Part shown: piece by piece, positions 36,239 to 45,657 of the stretch | How the letters are laid out: the number at the start of each line of letters is the position of its first letter | Numbering within the stretch: the stretch's first letter is position 1 | Source of the DNA: Paenibacillus sp. 19GGS1-52 | Lineage (GTDB): Bacteria > Bacillota > Bacilli > Paenibacillales > Paenibacillaceae | Reading direction: 5' to 3' | Assembly (NCBI RefSeq): GCF_022369515.1 | Contig: NZ_CP059724.1 | Span: 1,612,001-1,676,000, forward strand | DNA: 64,000 nucleotides | Notes under the pieces: generated by a model | Told to the model about the DNA's origin: nothing | What the model saw: only the letters and a program-made list of their open reading frames with translations | The model's database searches: none | Translations under genes and position numbers: made by a program

Positions 36239-37483
36239 TTATTCTGCAGATAAACTAAGCTCGTTCTTGTAGGAGAGCCGGTTTCTTCCGAGCTTTTTGG
36301 ACTCCAGCAGCAGCTGATCCGCATAGACATAACCTTTTTCCATGGATATCGATTGGCCAGTCTTGTAGTAGTACAGCCCAAATGAAGCTGAATAAGTGAC
36401 CGAAATGCTCTGATCTTCGTACTCTGCAGTGACACTGTGGTGATTAACGTTTTCTAGAATCTGTTCAATTAACGAAAAGCATTGCTCAAAGGGCTTATTT
36501 CGCAGGAAAAATGTGAATTCTTCTCCACCGCTGCGGAATAAAATATCATCCTCATGCAAATGCGCTTTCAGGGTTTTGGCAAAATGCTGGATGACCCGGT
36601 CGCCAACGGCATGGTTAAAGCTGTCATTGATTTTTTTGAATTTATCGATATCGGCTACGACAATTCCGACAAATTCTCCGCTTGGGTTCAGTTCTTTCAT
36701 CATTTTGTCCATGTAAGCTCGGTTATAGGTGTTCGTTAGAAAGTCTTGATAGGCCATTTGCTCGAATTTGTCCCGTTCAAATTTATTCTGCACGCTTTGG
36801 GATTTGGAATGAAAAGAAAGGCTGACGACATAATTCAGTAAGAAAAGACCAATCAGCATATCCCATTTCTCCATTTGCAGTAGGCGTAATAATAAGCCAT
36901 TAGTAATGGCCACTTTTCCGATGTCGAGCAGATTTCTGCTTCTGAAGATCAGATCGACAGCCTCTTTGCGAGTTGTTATATCTCCAGAAAGTGCAAAGGT
37001 AAACACAAGAAAGGAGGAGGACAGAAAGGTGATGATACTGACCACTAGCAGAATCAATATCCAGAAACCGAAGGGAATGCTTTGGAAACTAGGATTAAGA
37101 AGCTGGTACAGATAGTAACCAATTGAACCGCTGATCGTAAAGGAACCAATATTATAGAAGGTGTCCAGAAATTCTCCAGGATCTGCCGTCTTGGTCTTCT
37201 TTTTGTAAAAAAACACAGTGAAGCGGTAAATGATCTCGAAGATTAGCGTTCCTAGAGGGCCAGCAAAAATGCCGAAAGAAGATGTGTAGCTAATGGCGTA
37301 GTCAATGTTCGAATTTCCGCTGCGACTGATTATACGCAATTGGTAATAGAAACTGGAGAACGCCCAATAGAGCAGCAGTGCTTTAATATACGTATTCCCA
37401 GGGGGAGTCACTTGTATTGAAGCAGCGACTACAACCAGAGAGAAAAGAAACAGGAATAAGTCAAATAATCTAGCTTTACGCAT
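36239..37483 (-). CDS. membrane diguanylate cyclase (GGDEF)
   Basis: This 414-residue protein has about six hydrophobic helices (about residues 5-225) and a GGDEF domain: DFLTNTYNRAYMDKMM, VADIDKFKKINDSFNHAVGD and the active-site FRSGGEEFTFFL. GGEEF is an accepted active variant, so it probably makes c-di-GMP from GTP. No RxxD inhibitory site is seen before the motif. The frame extends to 37648, but AAAGGAATT before ATG 37483 and the hydrophobic start MRKARLFDLFLF select this start. The upstream part of the frame is low-quality coding. Confidence 0.9.
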   Translation of the reverse strand: MRKARLFDLFLFLFSLVVVAASIQVTPPGNTYIKALLLYWAFSSFYYQLRIISRSGNSNIDYAISYTSSFGIFAGPLGTLIFEIIYRFTVFFYKKKTKTADPGEFLDTFYNIGSFTISGSIGYYLYQLLNPSFQSIPFGFWILILLVVSIITFLSSSFLVFTFALSGDITTRKEAVDLIFRSRNLLDIGKVAITNGLLLRLLQMEKWDMLIGLFLLNYVVSLSFHSKSQSVQNKFERDKFEQMAYQDFLTNTYNRAYMDKMMKELNPSGEFVGIVVADIDKFKKINDSFNHAVGDRVIQHFAKTLKAHLHEDDILFRSGGEEFTFFLRNKPFEQCFSLIEQILENVNHHSVTAEYEDQSISVTYSASFGLYYYKTGQSISMEKGYVYADQLLLESKKLGRNRLSYKNELSLSAE

Positions 37484-37809
37484 AGCGGATAATTCCTTTC
37501 TGTGGTTACAACGATTATATCGAAGAAATGGCCTGACATTGATAGTTATTTTAAAAAATAAACAGAATGATAGCACTCTTTCAGAATTACGCAAGCTGAT
37601 TTTCTCACAGTTAGTGGTATAAACCCCTTGTTTACTGGCAAGTTCCACCTTTCTGTTTCGGTGCTCAGTATTAGCGTACTGTTCTTAAGAGCCGTCTAAA
37701 GTTGTCATGCCTTCCTATTTGAAGCATATACATGAGTGGAGTAACATTTTGGGCTTATGCTCTGGGCTTGTCTTAGGGTTAGAATAGGCCAAGAAGGAGG
37801 ACATTTCCC
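37484..37809. promoter_or_regulatory. 326-bp divergent promoter region with possible sigma-E site
   Basis: The region lies between the divergent diguanylate cyclase and SpoVID-like genes. GTCATGCC (37704-37711), 13 bases, then CATATACAT (37725-37733) resemble a mother-cell sigma-E promoter (about GTCATATT and CATACAAT). This fits the spore coat gene downstream but the match is partial. Confidence 0.4.
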
Positions 37810-39138
37810 GTGTTTGACCAGTCCCACGGCTTGCGGTTTGATATTTATGAACGCATTCATCTGTCGGAAGAACTTCCGGGAATAGCTGAGCTGGAGGAGG
37901 TTGAATTACTTCCGGAAATTCAAGTGATTCAGCGGGAGGACCGAGCTGAGTTATACGGCCAGCTGCTGCTTACCGGACTCTACCGGGGGGAAGATGACCG
38001 AACACAGCGTTTGGAGCATGCGATTCCCGTTGAGATTACAGTCCCGCTGACACGGGTCAGCTCGTTTGAAGACATAGGGGTAGAGATCGAGAACTTCGAT
38101 ATTGACCTGCTTACGATGCGCACTGTGAACATAACAGGTGTGCTCTCGCTGCGTGGGATCGGAGGAGCGGAGGCGGTCGCACCCTGGCAGCAGGAAGAAT
38201 ATACAGTAGCTTATTCTCCTGCGGATAGTGAAAGGACCCTTGAGATCTCGTCAGAGATTCGAGAGCCTGAGGGTGATGCTCTTTACGAGAACTCGCTCTG
38301 GACGTTTGGGGAGGGTACTGCCGAAGTCACTGAAGTAGAGCGGGAAACTGCTGAGGCTGTAGCTGAAGCCGCGGTTAATCCGTTAATCTCCTCCGATTCA
38401 GCGTCTTACGAGTCTTCAGACGATGTTTATTCCGTGCAGCAGAAGGACAAGGAATCTAAACTCCGGACGCATAGTTTGGATTCCCCAAGCGATTCCAAGT
38501 CTGAGCTAGCCGATTATTGGCATAAGGCGGAGAAGTGGAATCAGGAGCAGCAGGAGCTGACCCTTGATAAGGGTATCGTAGCTAGAGAAACAGCGGATAC
38601 TGCGGATATCCATAGTGCAAATCAGGAAGAAGCGCTGCTTATTTCGGAAGTTGAGGCTGAAGATGAGCTGGAGGAGACCTTCAGCGCTGAAGCCGTAAGC
38701 CCGAATTCAGGAAATGCTTTTGCGAATGAAGCCTTCGTTTCGCCGGAGATTGTTCCACCTGTAGAGGAGAAACATGATCTGAAGATTGCTCTAGGCAGTA
38801 AAAAAGAACAAGAGATCAAGGAAAGGGAGCATCTCACTTTCTCTTCCTTACTGAGCTCCAGCCGTTCCCGCAAGGCACAGGAGATTCAAATCGCTGAAGA
38901 AACCGCTCCAGTTGCAGCTGAAGTGGAACCGGGTAATAACACGGAATGGAAGAGCAGATTTATTGGCGGCTTTGAAGGCGCGGATCTGTTCCGCAAGGTC
39001 CGGCTCTGCATCGTGCAGCGTGAGGAGACTCTCGATACCATTGCCGAGAAATATCAGCTCAGTGCACGGGAATTGGTGATGTATAACCGGCTGTCTGGAC
39101 AGAATGTGGAAGAAGGGCAAGTCCTATACATTCCTTAA
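37810..39138 (+). CDS. spoVID: SpoVID-like spore coat morphogenetic protein with C-terminal LysM
   Basis: This 442-residue acidic protein has an N-terminal SpoVID-like domain (LRFDIYERIHLSEELPGI, QVIQREDRAELYGQLLLTG, HAIPVEITVPLTRVSSFEDI), a long Glu/Ser-rich disordered middle (about residues 150-390) and a C-terminal LysM domain (VQREETLDTIAEKYQLSARE, ending EEGQVLYIP). In B. subtilis SpoVID drives spore encasement and its gene follows hemL, as here apart from two intervening genes. GTG 37810 follows GGAGG at good distance. A sigma-E-like site lies upstream. Confidence 0.88.
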   Translation: MFDQSHGLRFDIYERIHLSEELPGIAELEEVELLPEIQVIQREDRAELYGQLLLTGLYRGEDDRTQRLEHAIPVEITVPLTRVSSFEDIGVEIENFDIDLLTMRTVNITGVLSLRGIGGAEAVAPWQQEEYTVAYSPADSERTLEISSEIREPEGDALYENSLWTFGEGTAEVTEVERETAEAVAEAAVNPLISSDSASYESSDDVYSVQQKDKESKLRTHSLDSPSDSKSELADYWHKAEKWNQEQQELTLDKGIVARETADTADIHSANQEEALLISEVEAEDELEETFSAEAVSPNSGNAFANEAFVSPEIVPPVEEKHDLKIALGSKKEQEIKEREHLTFSSLLSSSRSRKAQEIQIAEETAPVAAEVEPGNNTEWKSRFIGGFEGADLFRKVRLCIVQREETLDTIAEKYQLSARELVMYNRLSGQNVEEGQVLYIP

Positions 39139-39201
39139 CAAAAGTAAATGTACGGTAGGAACAGGAGTATCTTTTACCGTGTATATTGGCTGTGACTCAG
39201 G

Positions 39202-39230
39202 TTGACTAGGCAACACTCTAAATGTATTAT
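39202..39230 (+). promoter_or_regulatory. sigma-A promoter of valS
   Basis: TTGACT (39202-39207), 17 bases, TATTAT (39225-39230) give a near-consensus promoter. Transcription would begin close to 39237, just before the T-box leader. Confidence 0.8.
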
Positions 39231-39244
39231 GGAGTAAGCAATAT

Positions 39245-39560
39245 CTAGTCAAAGACTGGGAACGGGAAGAGTAGGCGGTCAGCCCTTCAGAGAGCGGAAA
39301 TGTAATTGCTGTGATATTCCGCAGGATGCAACCACCGAAGTCGCCCCGGAGTCGCCTTTCTAAAGCTTGTCTTCATTCCTATGAAGCCCAAGTTAGGTTA
39401 TGGTCGGTCGCAGCCGTTATCTGCATGAGTGTCGCGCTAGGCTTCTAAGAACCGTGAGGGGATAGAGGCATAGGTTTATTTTTCATTGGCGCGAAACAAA
39501 GGTGGTACCGCGAAAGAATGGCCTTTCGTCCTTTGAGACGAAGGGCCTTTTTGTATTTTT
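39245..39560 (+). ncRNA. T-box leader, valine specifier
   Basis: The leader has the conserved AGTA loop E side (39269-39272 region, GGGAAGAGTAGGCGG), AGAGAGCGG, a Stem I apex, and on the 3' side GGA-GTC-GCC with specifier GTC (valine) at 39351-39353, spaced from the upper helix as in the glyQS T-box. A second GTC at 39340-39342 falls in that helix. The antiterminator holds the T-box AAGGTGGTACCGCG (39499-39512), whose TGGT can pair with the ACCA end of tRNA-Val. Uncharged tRNA-Val should favour readthrough into valS. Confidence 0.93.
39520..39552 (+). terminator. T-box controlled terminator
   Basis: Arms GGCCTTTCGTC (39520-39530) and GACGAAGGGCC (39537-39547) are followed by TTTTT. Its 5' side lies directly after the antiterminator bulge, as usual for T-box leaders. 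Confidence 0.92.
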
Positions 39561-39615
39561 TTGAGTATTCGTTGATGTGAATGCCAGGTACGAAAGCAGT
39601 CACTCGATTTCTAAT

Positions 39616-39804
39616 TTAGAGGGAATTCCTCCTCTTATATTAGCTGAAATGAGGCTGAAACCAACATTAGAGGGAATTTCCCCCTCTAATGTTGGGGGGT
39701 TCGTCTTTTAACAGACTAATGATTGAATTTAGCAGGAGGAATTCCCGCTAAATGAAGGAAATGAAGAGTTTTGAGCAGATTAAGGGGAGGAATTCCCCTT
39801 AATC
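39616..39804. repeat. palindromic repeat cluster B (four units) in the valS leader
   Basis: Units at 39616-39637, 39661-39695, 39727-39753 and 39778-39804 share a GGGAATTCCC-like core with varying but self-complementary arms: TTAGAGG/CCTCTTA, CCAACATTAGAGGG/CCCTCTAATGTTGG (perfect), ATTTAGC/GCTAAAT and GATTAAGGGG/CCCCTTAATC. They lie between the T-box terminator and the valS start, so they are part of the readthrough mRNA. The same family as cluster A. Confidence 0.85.
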
Positions 39805-39973
39805 CCAGCAGTAGCCAAGTAGCGCACAAAGCGTACAGAGCGCTGTGACCCTCGTCCAATGAACACTGAAAAGTCTGTTGTGTCACGTTAACTTAGCCTG
39901 ACAAGCTCTAAACCTAGTTTTGAACCACATCACATCATACATCCAAAAATATGATTTACGGAGGTATCAGAGA

Positions 39974-42703
39974 ATGGCTGATCAAGATCACCTAACAGCA
40001 GCAGAGCTGCCGAACCTGCAAGATACGACGGAGGATAACACGGCTACGAATGATTCGAAGAGTGATATGCCGACTACATACGATCCTAAAGCGGCAGAAC
40101 AAAGATGGTACGCCTACTGGGCGGAAGGTGGGTATTTCCGCGCAGGACAACGTCCTGATGCACAACCCTACAGCATAGTAATTCCCCCTCCGAATGTAAC
40201 GGGGATGCTGCATATCGGGCATGCACTTGATTTCACGCTGCAGGATATCCTGATTCGCACCAAGCGGATGCAGGGTTTTGATACGCTGTGGCTTCCGGGA
40301 ACGGACCATGCCGGTATCGCTACACAGACGAAGGTGGAGCAGAAGCTACGCCAGCAGGGGATTTCCCGGCATGATCTGGGACGTGAGAAGTTTCTGGAGC
40401 AGGTATGGGATTGGAAAGACCAGTATGCCGAAACGATCCATGAGCAATGGGCCAAAATGGGCCTTTCCCTTGATTATTCACGCGAGCGCTTCACGCTGGA
40501 TGATGGGCTGTCGAAGGCCGTGCGCGAGGTTTTTGTTAAGCTTTATAAGAAAGGCTTGATTTATCGCGGCAAACGTATTATTAACTGGGACCCGGCAGCA
40601 CGCACAGCGTTGTCTGATATCGAGGTTGAATATAAGGAAGTTAATGGTCACTTGTACCACCTGCAATATCCGCTGAAGGACGGTAGCGGCTCCATTACTG
40701 TAGCGACTACACGTCCAGAGACGATGCTTGGCGATACGGCAGTCGCTGTGCATCCAGAGGATGATCGTTACAAACATCTGATCGGCAAAACACTAATCCT
40801 GCCCATAATCGGCCGCGAAATCCCGATTATTGCTGATGAGTATGTGGACAAGGATTTTGGCAGCGGTGCGGTTAAAATTACGCCAGCTCATGATCCAAAT
40901 GACTTTGAGGTTGGCCTGCGTCACAACTTGCCACAGATTAACGTGATGGATGAGAGCGGCACAATGAACGAAGAGGCCGGACCTTACCAAGGACAGGATC
41001 GCAGTGACTGCCGCAAGGCTATAACGGCTGACCTGAAGGAGCTAGGTATACTGATCTCCATTGAAGACCATGTACATCAAGTAGGGCACAGTGAGCGCTC
41101 GGGAGCTATCGTTGAGCCTTATCTATCGACACAATGGTTCGTAAAGATGCAACCTCTGGCTGAAGTGGCGATCGCCGCACAGAAGGACGGCAGTGGCGTT
41201 AACTTTGTGCCGGACCGCTTCGAGAAAATCTATCTGAACTGGATTGAAAATATCCGCGATTGGTGTATTTCCCGCCAACTGTGGTGGGGACATCGTATTC
41301 CAGCCTGGTATTCCGAGTCTACGGGCGAGCTGGTTGTAGCTCATGACGAAGAGGAAGCGCGCAGAATTAGCGGATTGGACGATCTGATACAGGACGAGGA
41401 CGTTCTGGATACCTGGTTCAGTTCCGCGCTCTGGCCGTTCTCAACTCTGGGTTGGCCGGATGAGAGCAGCGAGGATTATCAACGTTATTATCCGAATGAT
41501 GTACTCGTAACAGGCTATGATATTATTTACTTCTGGGTAGCACGTATGATCTTTACAGCATTGGAGTTTACAGGTGAGAAACCATTCTCTGATGTGCTGA
41601 TGCATGGTCTGGTGCGTGATTCTGAAGGACGCAAAATGTCTAAATCGCTCGGCAATGGTGTAGATCCGCTGGAGGTTATCGAGAAGTACGGTGCTGATGC
41701 GATGCGTTATATGATCTCTACCAGCAGCACAGCTGGTCAGGATCTGCGTTTCCGCTGGGAACGGGTAGAGCAGGCGCGTAATTTTGCCAATAAGATCTGG
41801 AATGCTTCCCGCTTCGCACTTATGAATCTGGAGGGTGTGAGCTTTGCGGATATCGACATTTCAGGGGAGCTCAGCACGGCCGACCGCTGGATTCTGCATC
41901 GCCTGAACGAAACTTCTCGTGATATTACGCGTCTAATTGACTCATACGAGTTCGGTGAGACAGGTCGTCTGCTCTATAACTTCATCTGGGATGATCTGTG
42001 TGACTGGTATATTGAATTCGCGAAGCTTTCGCTTTACGGAACAGACGCCGCGGCCAAAGCCAAGACACAATCTGTATTAGCGTATGTGCTCGACCGCACA
42101 CTGCGGTTGATTCACCCATTCATGCCATTTATCTCGGAGGAAATTTGGCAGCATTTGCCACATGAAGGCGAGACAATTACACTGGCGGCGTGGCCTGAAT
42201 ATGATGTTTCACTGGAGAGTGCGTCAGCGGTAACCGAAATGAACCTGTTGATGGACATTATCCGCTCTGTTCGTAATATCCGGGCAGAAGTTAACGTACC
42301 GATGAGCAAGAAAGTTGAATTGATCATCAAAGCCGGAAATGCCGAAACCTTGAGCATTATTACCCGCAATGACAATTATATCGGACGTTTCTGCAATACT
42401 TCATCTTTTGAGGCGGGCCTGAATCCGGCGACTCCGGAGAAGGTGATATCCGCTGTTGTAACAGGAGCAGAGCTTCTTCTGCCGCTGTCGGGACTGATTG
42501 ATATTGAGCAGGAAATTGCCCGCTTGGACAAAGAAGTGCTGTCGCTAAACAATGAAGTAGAGCGCGTGGAGAAGAAGCTCAGCAATCAGGGTTTCGTCGC
42601 TAAAGCACCTGCTAAAGTCATCGAAGAGGAACGGGCCAAGCAGGCAGATTACTCTGCCAAACGGGAAAAAGTGCTGGCCCGCATCGCAGAGCTGAGAGGA
42701 TAA
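39974..42703 (+). CDS. valS: valyl-tRNA synthetase
   Basis: This 909-residue class I synthetase charges tRNA-Val. Seen: [18 protein letters not shown] (HIGH motif), the CP1 editing domain with [30 protein letters not shown], the [12 protein letters not shown] loop near residue 559, the anticodon-binding domain, and a C-terminal coiled coil (about 840-909). GGAGGT at 39960-39965 selects ATG 39974 over an in-frame upstream codon at 39920. About 30 extra residues precede the usual start of the fold ([14 protein letters not shown]). Controlled by the T-box; folC follows by five bases. Confidence 0.97.
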   Translation: MADQDHLTAAELPNLQDTTEDNTATNDSKSDMPTTYDPKAAEQRWYAYWAEGGYFRAGQRPDAQPYSIVIPPPNVTGMLHIGHALDFTLQDILIRTKRMQGFDTLWLPGTDHAGIATQTKVEQKLRQQGISRHDLGREKFLEQVWDWKDQYAETIHEQWAKMGLSLDYSRERFTLDDGLSKAVREVFVKLYKKGLIYRGKRIINWDPAARTALSDIEVEYKEVNGHLYHLQYPLKDGSGSITVATTRPETMLGDTAVAVHPEDDRYKHLIGKTLILPIIGREIPIIADEYVDKDFGSGAVKITPAHDPNDFEVGLRHNLPQINVMDESGTMNEEAGPYQGQDRSDCRKAITADLKELGILISIEDHVHQVGHSERSGAIVEPYLSTQWFVKMQPLAEVAIAAQKDGSGVNFVPDRFEKIYLNWIENIRDWCISRQLWWGHRIPAWYSESTGELVVAHDEEEARRISGLDDLIQDEDVLDTWFSSALWPFSTLGWPDESSEDYQRYYPNDVLVTGYDIIYFWVARMIFTALEFTGEKPFSDVLMHGLVRDSEGRKMSKSLGNGVDPLEVIEKYGADAMRYMISTSSTAGQDLRFRWERVEQARNFANKIWNASRFALMNLEGVSFADIDISGELSTADRWILHRLNETSRDITRLIDSYEFGETGRLLYNFIWDDLCDWYIEFAKLSLYGTDAAAKAKTQSVLAYVLDRTLRLIHPFMPFISEEIWQHLPHEGETITLAAWPEYDVSLESASAVTEMNLLMDIIRSVRNIRAEVNVPMSKKVELIIKAGNAETLSIITRNDNYIGRFCNTSSFEAGLNPATPEKVISAVVTGAELLLPLSGLIDIEQEIARLDKEVLSLNNEVERVEKKLSNQGFVAKAPAKVIEEERAKQADYSAKREKVLARIAELRG

Positions 42704-42708
42704 GAGAA

Positions 42709-44082
42709 ATGGAAGAATTGCATGGGGGCGAGGGTGCCCCTCTAAGAACTTATACAGAAGCAGTGGACTGGATTAACAGCCTTATTCCGTTTGGGATCCG
42801 CCCCGGTTTGGAGCGGATAGAGTTGTTAATGGAGCGGCTAGGCTCTCCAGAGCGAAGATTGAAGTTCATTCATGTGGCGGGGACGAATGGTAAAGGCTCA
42901 ACCTGTGCTTTTTTGACAAGTGTGTTGCTGCAAAGCGGATATTCGGTAGGTACTTTCACTTCTCCTTATATCACTAAATTCACCAACCGCTTTCAGTATA
43001 ACGCTACGGATATTCCAGAGGCGACGCTTATGGAACTGGCTAATATTTTGCGTCCGGAAGTAGAGAGAATTGCTGAAAGTGAGCTTGGTTCGCCTACGAT
43101 GTTCGAGGTTGCTACCGCACTGGCTCTTCTCTATTTCGGTAGAGTCACTTATCCCGATGTAGTCGTATGGGAGACGGGTCTTGGGGGAAGGCTGGATGTA
43201 ACGAACATCGTGAATCCAGTCGTGTCGATTATTACAAATGTCGGGTATGACCATACCGATGTTCTGGGAGATACTCTGGAACAGATTGCGATGGAAAAGG
43301 CCGGTATTATTAAACCGGGCGTACCTGTGATCAGCTGTGTAACACAACCGGAAGTCATAGCGGTATTGAAGGCCAAAGCGGCAGCCTGCCGCTCGACGCT
43401 TTATCTTGCTGGAGAAGATTTCAGTTATGAAGTCGCAGGAATTCAAGATGGCATGCAGAACTTTAACTTTAAAGGGCCCTTTCGTTCGCTGGAAATAGGG
43501 ATTGCTATGAAGGGCGAGCATCAGATCAGCAACGCATCCGGAGCCATGATGGCACTTGAAGCGCTGCGCCAGTATATGGCGTTTATGCTGGAGGACGAGG
43601 ATGTTCAAGAGGGCTTCCGCCATACCTTTTGGGCGGGAAGGCTGGAGGAAATAGGTGATTCTCCGCGAATCATACTGGATGGAGCACATAACCCAGAAGG
43701 TGCACAGAGTCTGGCCAAGAGCTTGCCGCAGTACTATAAATACGATCATTTAAATTTGCTTATGGGTATGCTGGCAAATAAGCATCATGAATCGTATTTC
43801 AAGCATATACTGCCTATAGTGGATACGCTCATCCTGACCGAACCGGATTTCCGGAAGAAAATGGACGCGGAAGATCTGCAGACCATTGCAGAGAGCCTGC
43901 GGGAGAAATATGCCAAAGAGAATTTGGTAATCATAGTAGAACGTGATTGGGGCAAAGCGCTGCAACTGCTGAAGTCAATAACAGCAGAGAATGACCTTGC
44001 GGTTATCTCTGGTACCCTGTATTTAATTTCTGACGTACGCAGTACACTTTTGCAGCAACCCGATTCTGAAAAAGGCTGGTGA
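42709..44082 (+). CDS. folC: folylpolyglutamate / dihydrofolate synthase
   Basis: This 457-residue Mur-ligase-family enzyme adds glutamate to folates, and often also glutamates dihydropteroate. Seen: the P-loop HVAGTNGKGSTCAFL near residue 47, GTFTSPYITKFTNRFQ (the omega loop), VVWETGLGGRLDVTNI, ITNVGYDHTDVLG and ILDGAHNPEGAQSL. It sits five bases after valS, as in other Bacillales, so it shares the T-box-controlled transcript. Length is normal. Confidence 0.96.
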   Translation: MEELHGGEGAPLRTYTEAVDWINSLIPFGIRPGLERIELLMERLGSPERRLKFIHVAGTNGKGSTCAFLTSVLLQSGYSVGTFTSPYITKFTNRFQYNATDIPEATLMELANILRPEVERIAESELGSPTMFEVATALALLYFGRVTYPDVVVWETGLGGRLDVTNIVNPVVSIITNVGYDHTDVLGDTLEQIAMEKAGIIKPGVPVISCVTQPEVIAVLKAKAAACRSTLYLAGEDFSYEVAGIQDGMQNFNFKGPFRSLEIGIAMKGEHQISNASGAMMALEALRQYMAFMLEDEDVQEGFRHTFWAGRLEEIGDSPRIILDGAHNPEGAQSLAKSLPQYYKYDHLNLLMGMLANKHHESYFKHILPIVDTLILTEPDFRKKMDAEDLQTIAESLREKYAKENLVIIVERDWGKALQLLKSITAENDLAVISGTLYLISDVRSTLLQQPDSEKGW

Positions 44083-44089
44083 CGAACTG

Positions 44090-45466
44090 TTGGATACTAC
44101 TGAACGTGTGCATTTTATAGGGATCGGCGGCTACGGAATGAGCGCTATTGCCCGGGTATTGCTGGAGATGGGATATACGGTTACGGGCTCCGATGTAGCA
44201 GCTCAGGAATTGACCGATAAATTGATTGCCAAAGGTGCCAAGGTCTATATTGGGCATACGGCGGAGCAGGTTAAAGGTGCGGACTTGGTTGTATATTCTA
44301 CAGCCTTGTCTAATGATAATGTGGAATGGGTTGAGGCGGAGCGGTTGAAGATTCCGATTCTGCATCGCTCGCAGATGCTGGCCCGGCTATTGAATCAACG
44401 TAAAGGTGTCGCGGTTGCTGGTGCTCATGGGAAGACAACAACTTCTTCTATGATTGCGCTTGTGATGCAAGATTGCGGAGTAGATCCCACCTACATTATC
44501 GGCGGGGAAATTATGAATGTTGGCACCAATGCAAAGGCGGGACAAGGGGAGTTTGTGGTGGCTGAAGCGGATGAGAGTGATGGCTCCTTCCTGCATTATC
44601 ACCCATGGCTGGCCGTTGTTACGAATATTGAAGCAGATCATCTCGAGAATTACGGTGGAGATTTTAACCGTCTGAAGGCTGCTTATGTGCAGTTTATGAA
44701 TCAACTTCGCGAAGACGGCACTGCTATTGTGTGCTCGGACGATGAGAATATTATCGCTCTATTGCCTGAAGTAACTGGTACGGTGATTACCTATGGTATT
44801 AAGTCGCAGACCGCTGATTATATTGCTACCGATATCGTCTTGGGAGATAGACAAGTATCCTATACATTGCACGGTTATGGAGAGGTGCTGGGACGCATTG
44901 AGCTGTCCGTTCCCGGACAATATAATCTGTATAATTCGATGGCTGCCATCATCGCTTGCCTGAAGTCAAATATACCCTTCGCAGAAATTGCAGCCGCGAT
45001 TGTAAAGTTTCATGGTGCCAAGCGCCGGTTTCAGGTGCTTGGAGATATAGATGAGATTCTAATCATTGATGATTATGCTCATCATCCAACCGAGATTCGA
45101 GCAACGATCAGCGCTGCCAAAGCGACAGGCAAACGTATTATTGCGGTCTTCCAGCCGCAAAGGTATACACGTACCTTCTTCCTGCTGGATGCGTTCAGCC
45201 GTGCCTTTAGTGAAGCTGACGAGGTAATTATCACCGATATTTATTCACCAGCTGGGGAGAAGCAAATCGAGGGTGTGACCTCCGCGAAGCTGGTTGACCT
45301 AATTGTCAAAAACAGCAACGCGGGCGCACGTTATCTGCCTACCAAGGAAGCCGTGCTGGCGGATTTGCAGGATCGGATCGCTCCTGGTGACCTAGTGATA
45401 ACGATGGGTGCAGGTGATATCTGGAAGGTTGGATATGCACTGGTGGATGTATTGAAAAAACGTTAA
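44090..45466 (+). CDS. murC: UDP-N-acetylmuramate-L-alanine ligase
   Basis: This 458-residue ATP-dependent ligase adds the first amino acid of the peptidoglycan stem. Seen: the N-terminal Rossmann-like FIGIGGYGMSAIARVLL, the ATP loop VAGAHGKTTTSSMIA near residue 107, EADESDGSFLHYHP, ITNIEADHLENYG and the C-terminal IIDDYAHHPTEIRATI. The start is TTG at 44090, seven bases after the folC stop, with only a weak ribosome site, suggesting translational coupling. A strong terminator follows at 45481-45549. Confidence 0.96.
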   Translation: MDTTERVHFIGIGGYGMSAIARVLLEMGYTVTGSDVAAQELTDKLIAKGAKVYIGHTAEQVKGADLVVYSTALSNDNVEWVEAERLKIPILHRSQMLARLLNQRKGVAVAGAHGKTTTSSMIALVMQDCGVDPTYIIGGEIMNVGTNAKAGQGEFVVAEADESDGSFLHYHPWLAVVTNIEADHLENYGGDFNRLKAAYVQFMNQLREDGTAIVCSDDENIIALLPEVTGTVITYGIKSQTADYIATDIVLGDRQVSYTLHGYGEVLGRIELSVPGQYNLYNSMAAIIACLKSNIPFAEIAAAIVKFHGAKRRFQVLGDIDEILIIDDYAHHPTEIRATISAAKATGKRIIAVFQPQRYTRTFFLLDAFSRAFSEADEVIITDIYSPAGEKQIEGVTSAKLVDLIVKNSNAGARYLPTKEAVLADLQDRIAPGDLVITMGAGDIWKVGYALVDVLKKR

Positions 45467-45480
45467 GTTTGAATTAAATA

Positions 45481-45549
45481 GCACCTCCGCGAATTCTTGT
45501 GGGTAATCTCTTGATTATCTGTTGGAATTCTATGGAGGTGCCTTTTTTT
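45481..45549 (+). terminator. terminator after murC
   Basis: Arms GCACCTCC (45481-45488) and GGAGGTGC (45534-45541) with an inner GAATTC pair close a long hairpin followed by CTTTTTTT. Confidence 0.85.
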
Positions 45550-45657
45550 GTATATGTTGCCTATTTTACGATTTAGAAGTGAAATGAAGAAGGAGATTAG
45601 CCGATATAGGCATAAGGTACTATTATTCGGACACAATGCTAATTAATTCCTGCACAT

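Noticed and set aside
36554..36739. Plus-strand ORFs opposite the diguanylate cyclase gene
   Set aside because: They mirror the GGDEF-encoding strand and have no ribosome site or family resemblance.
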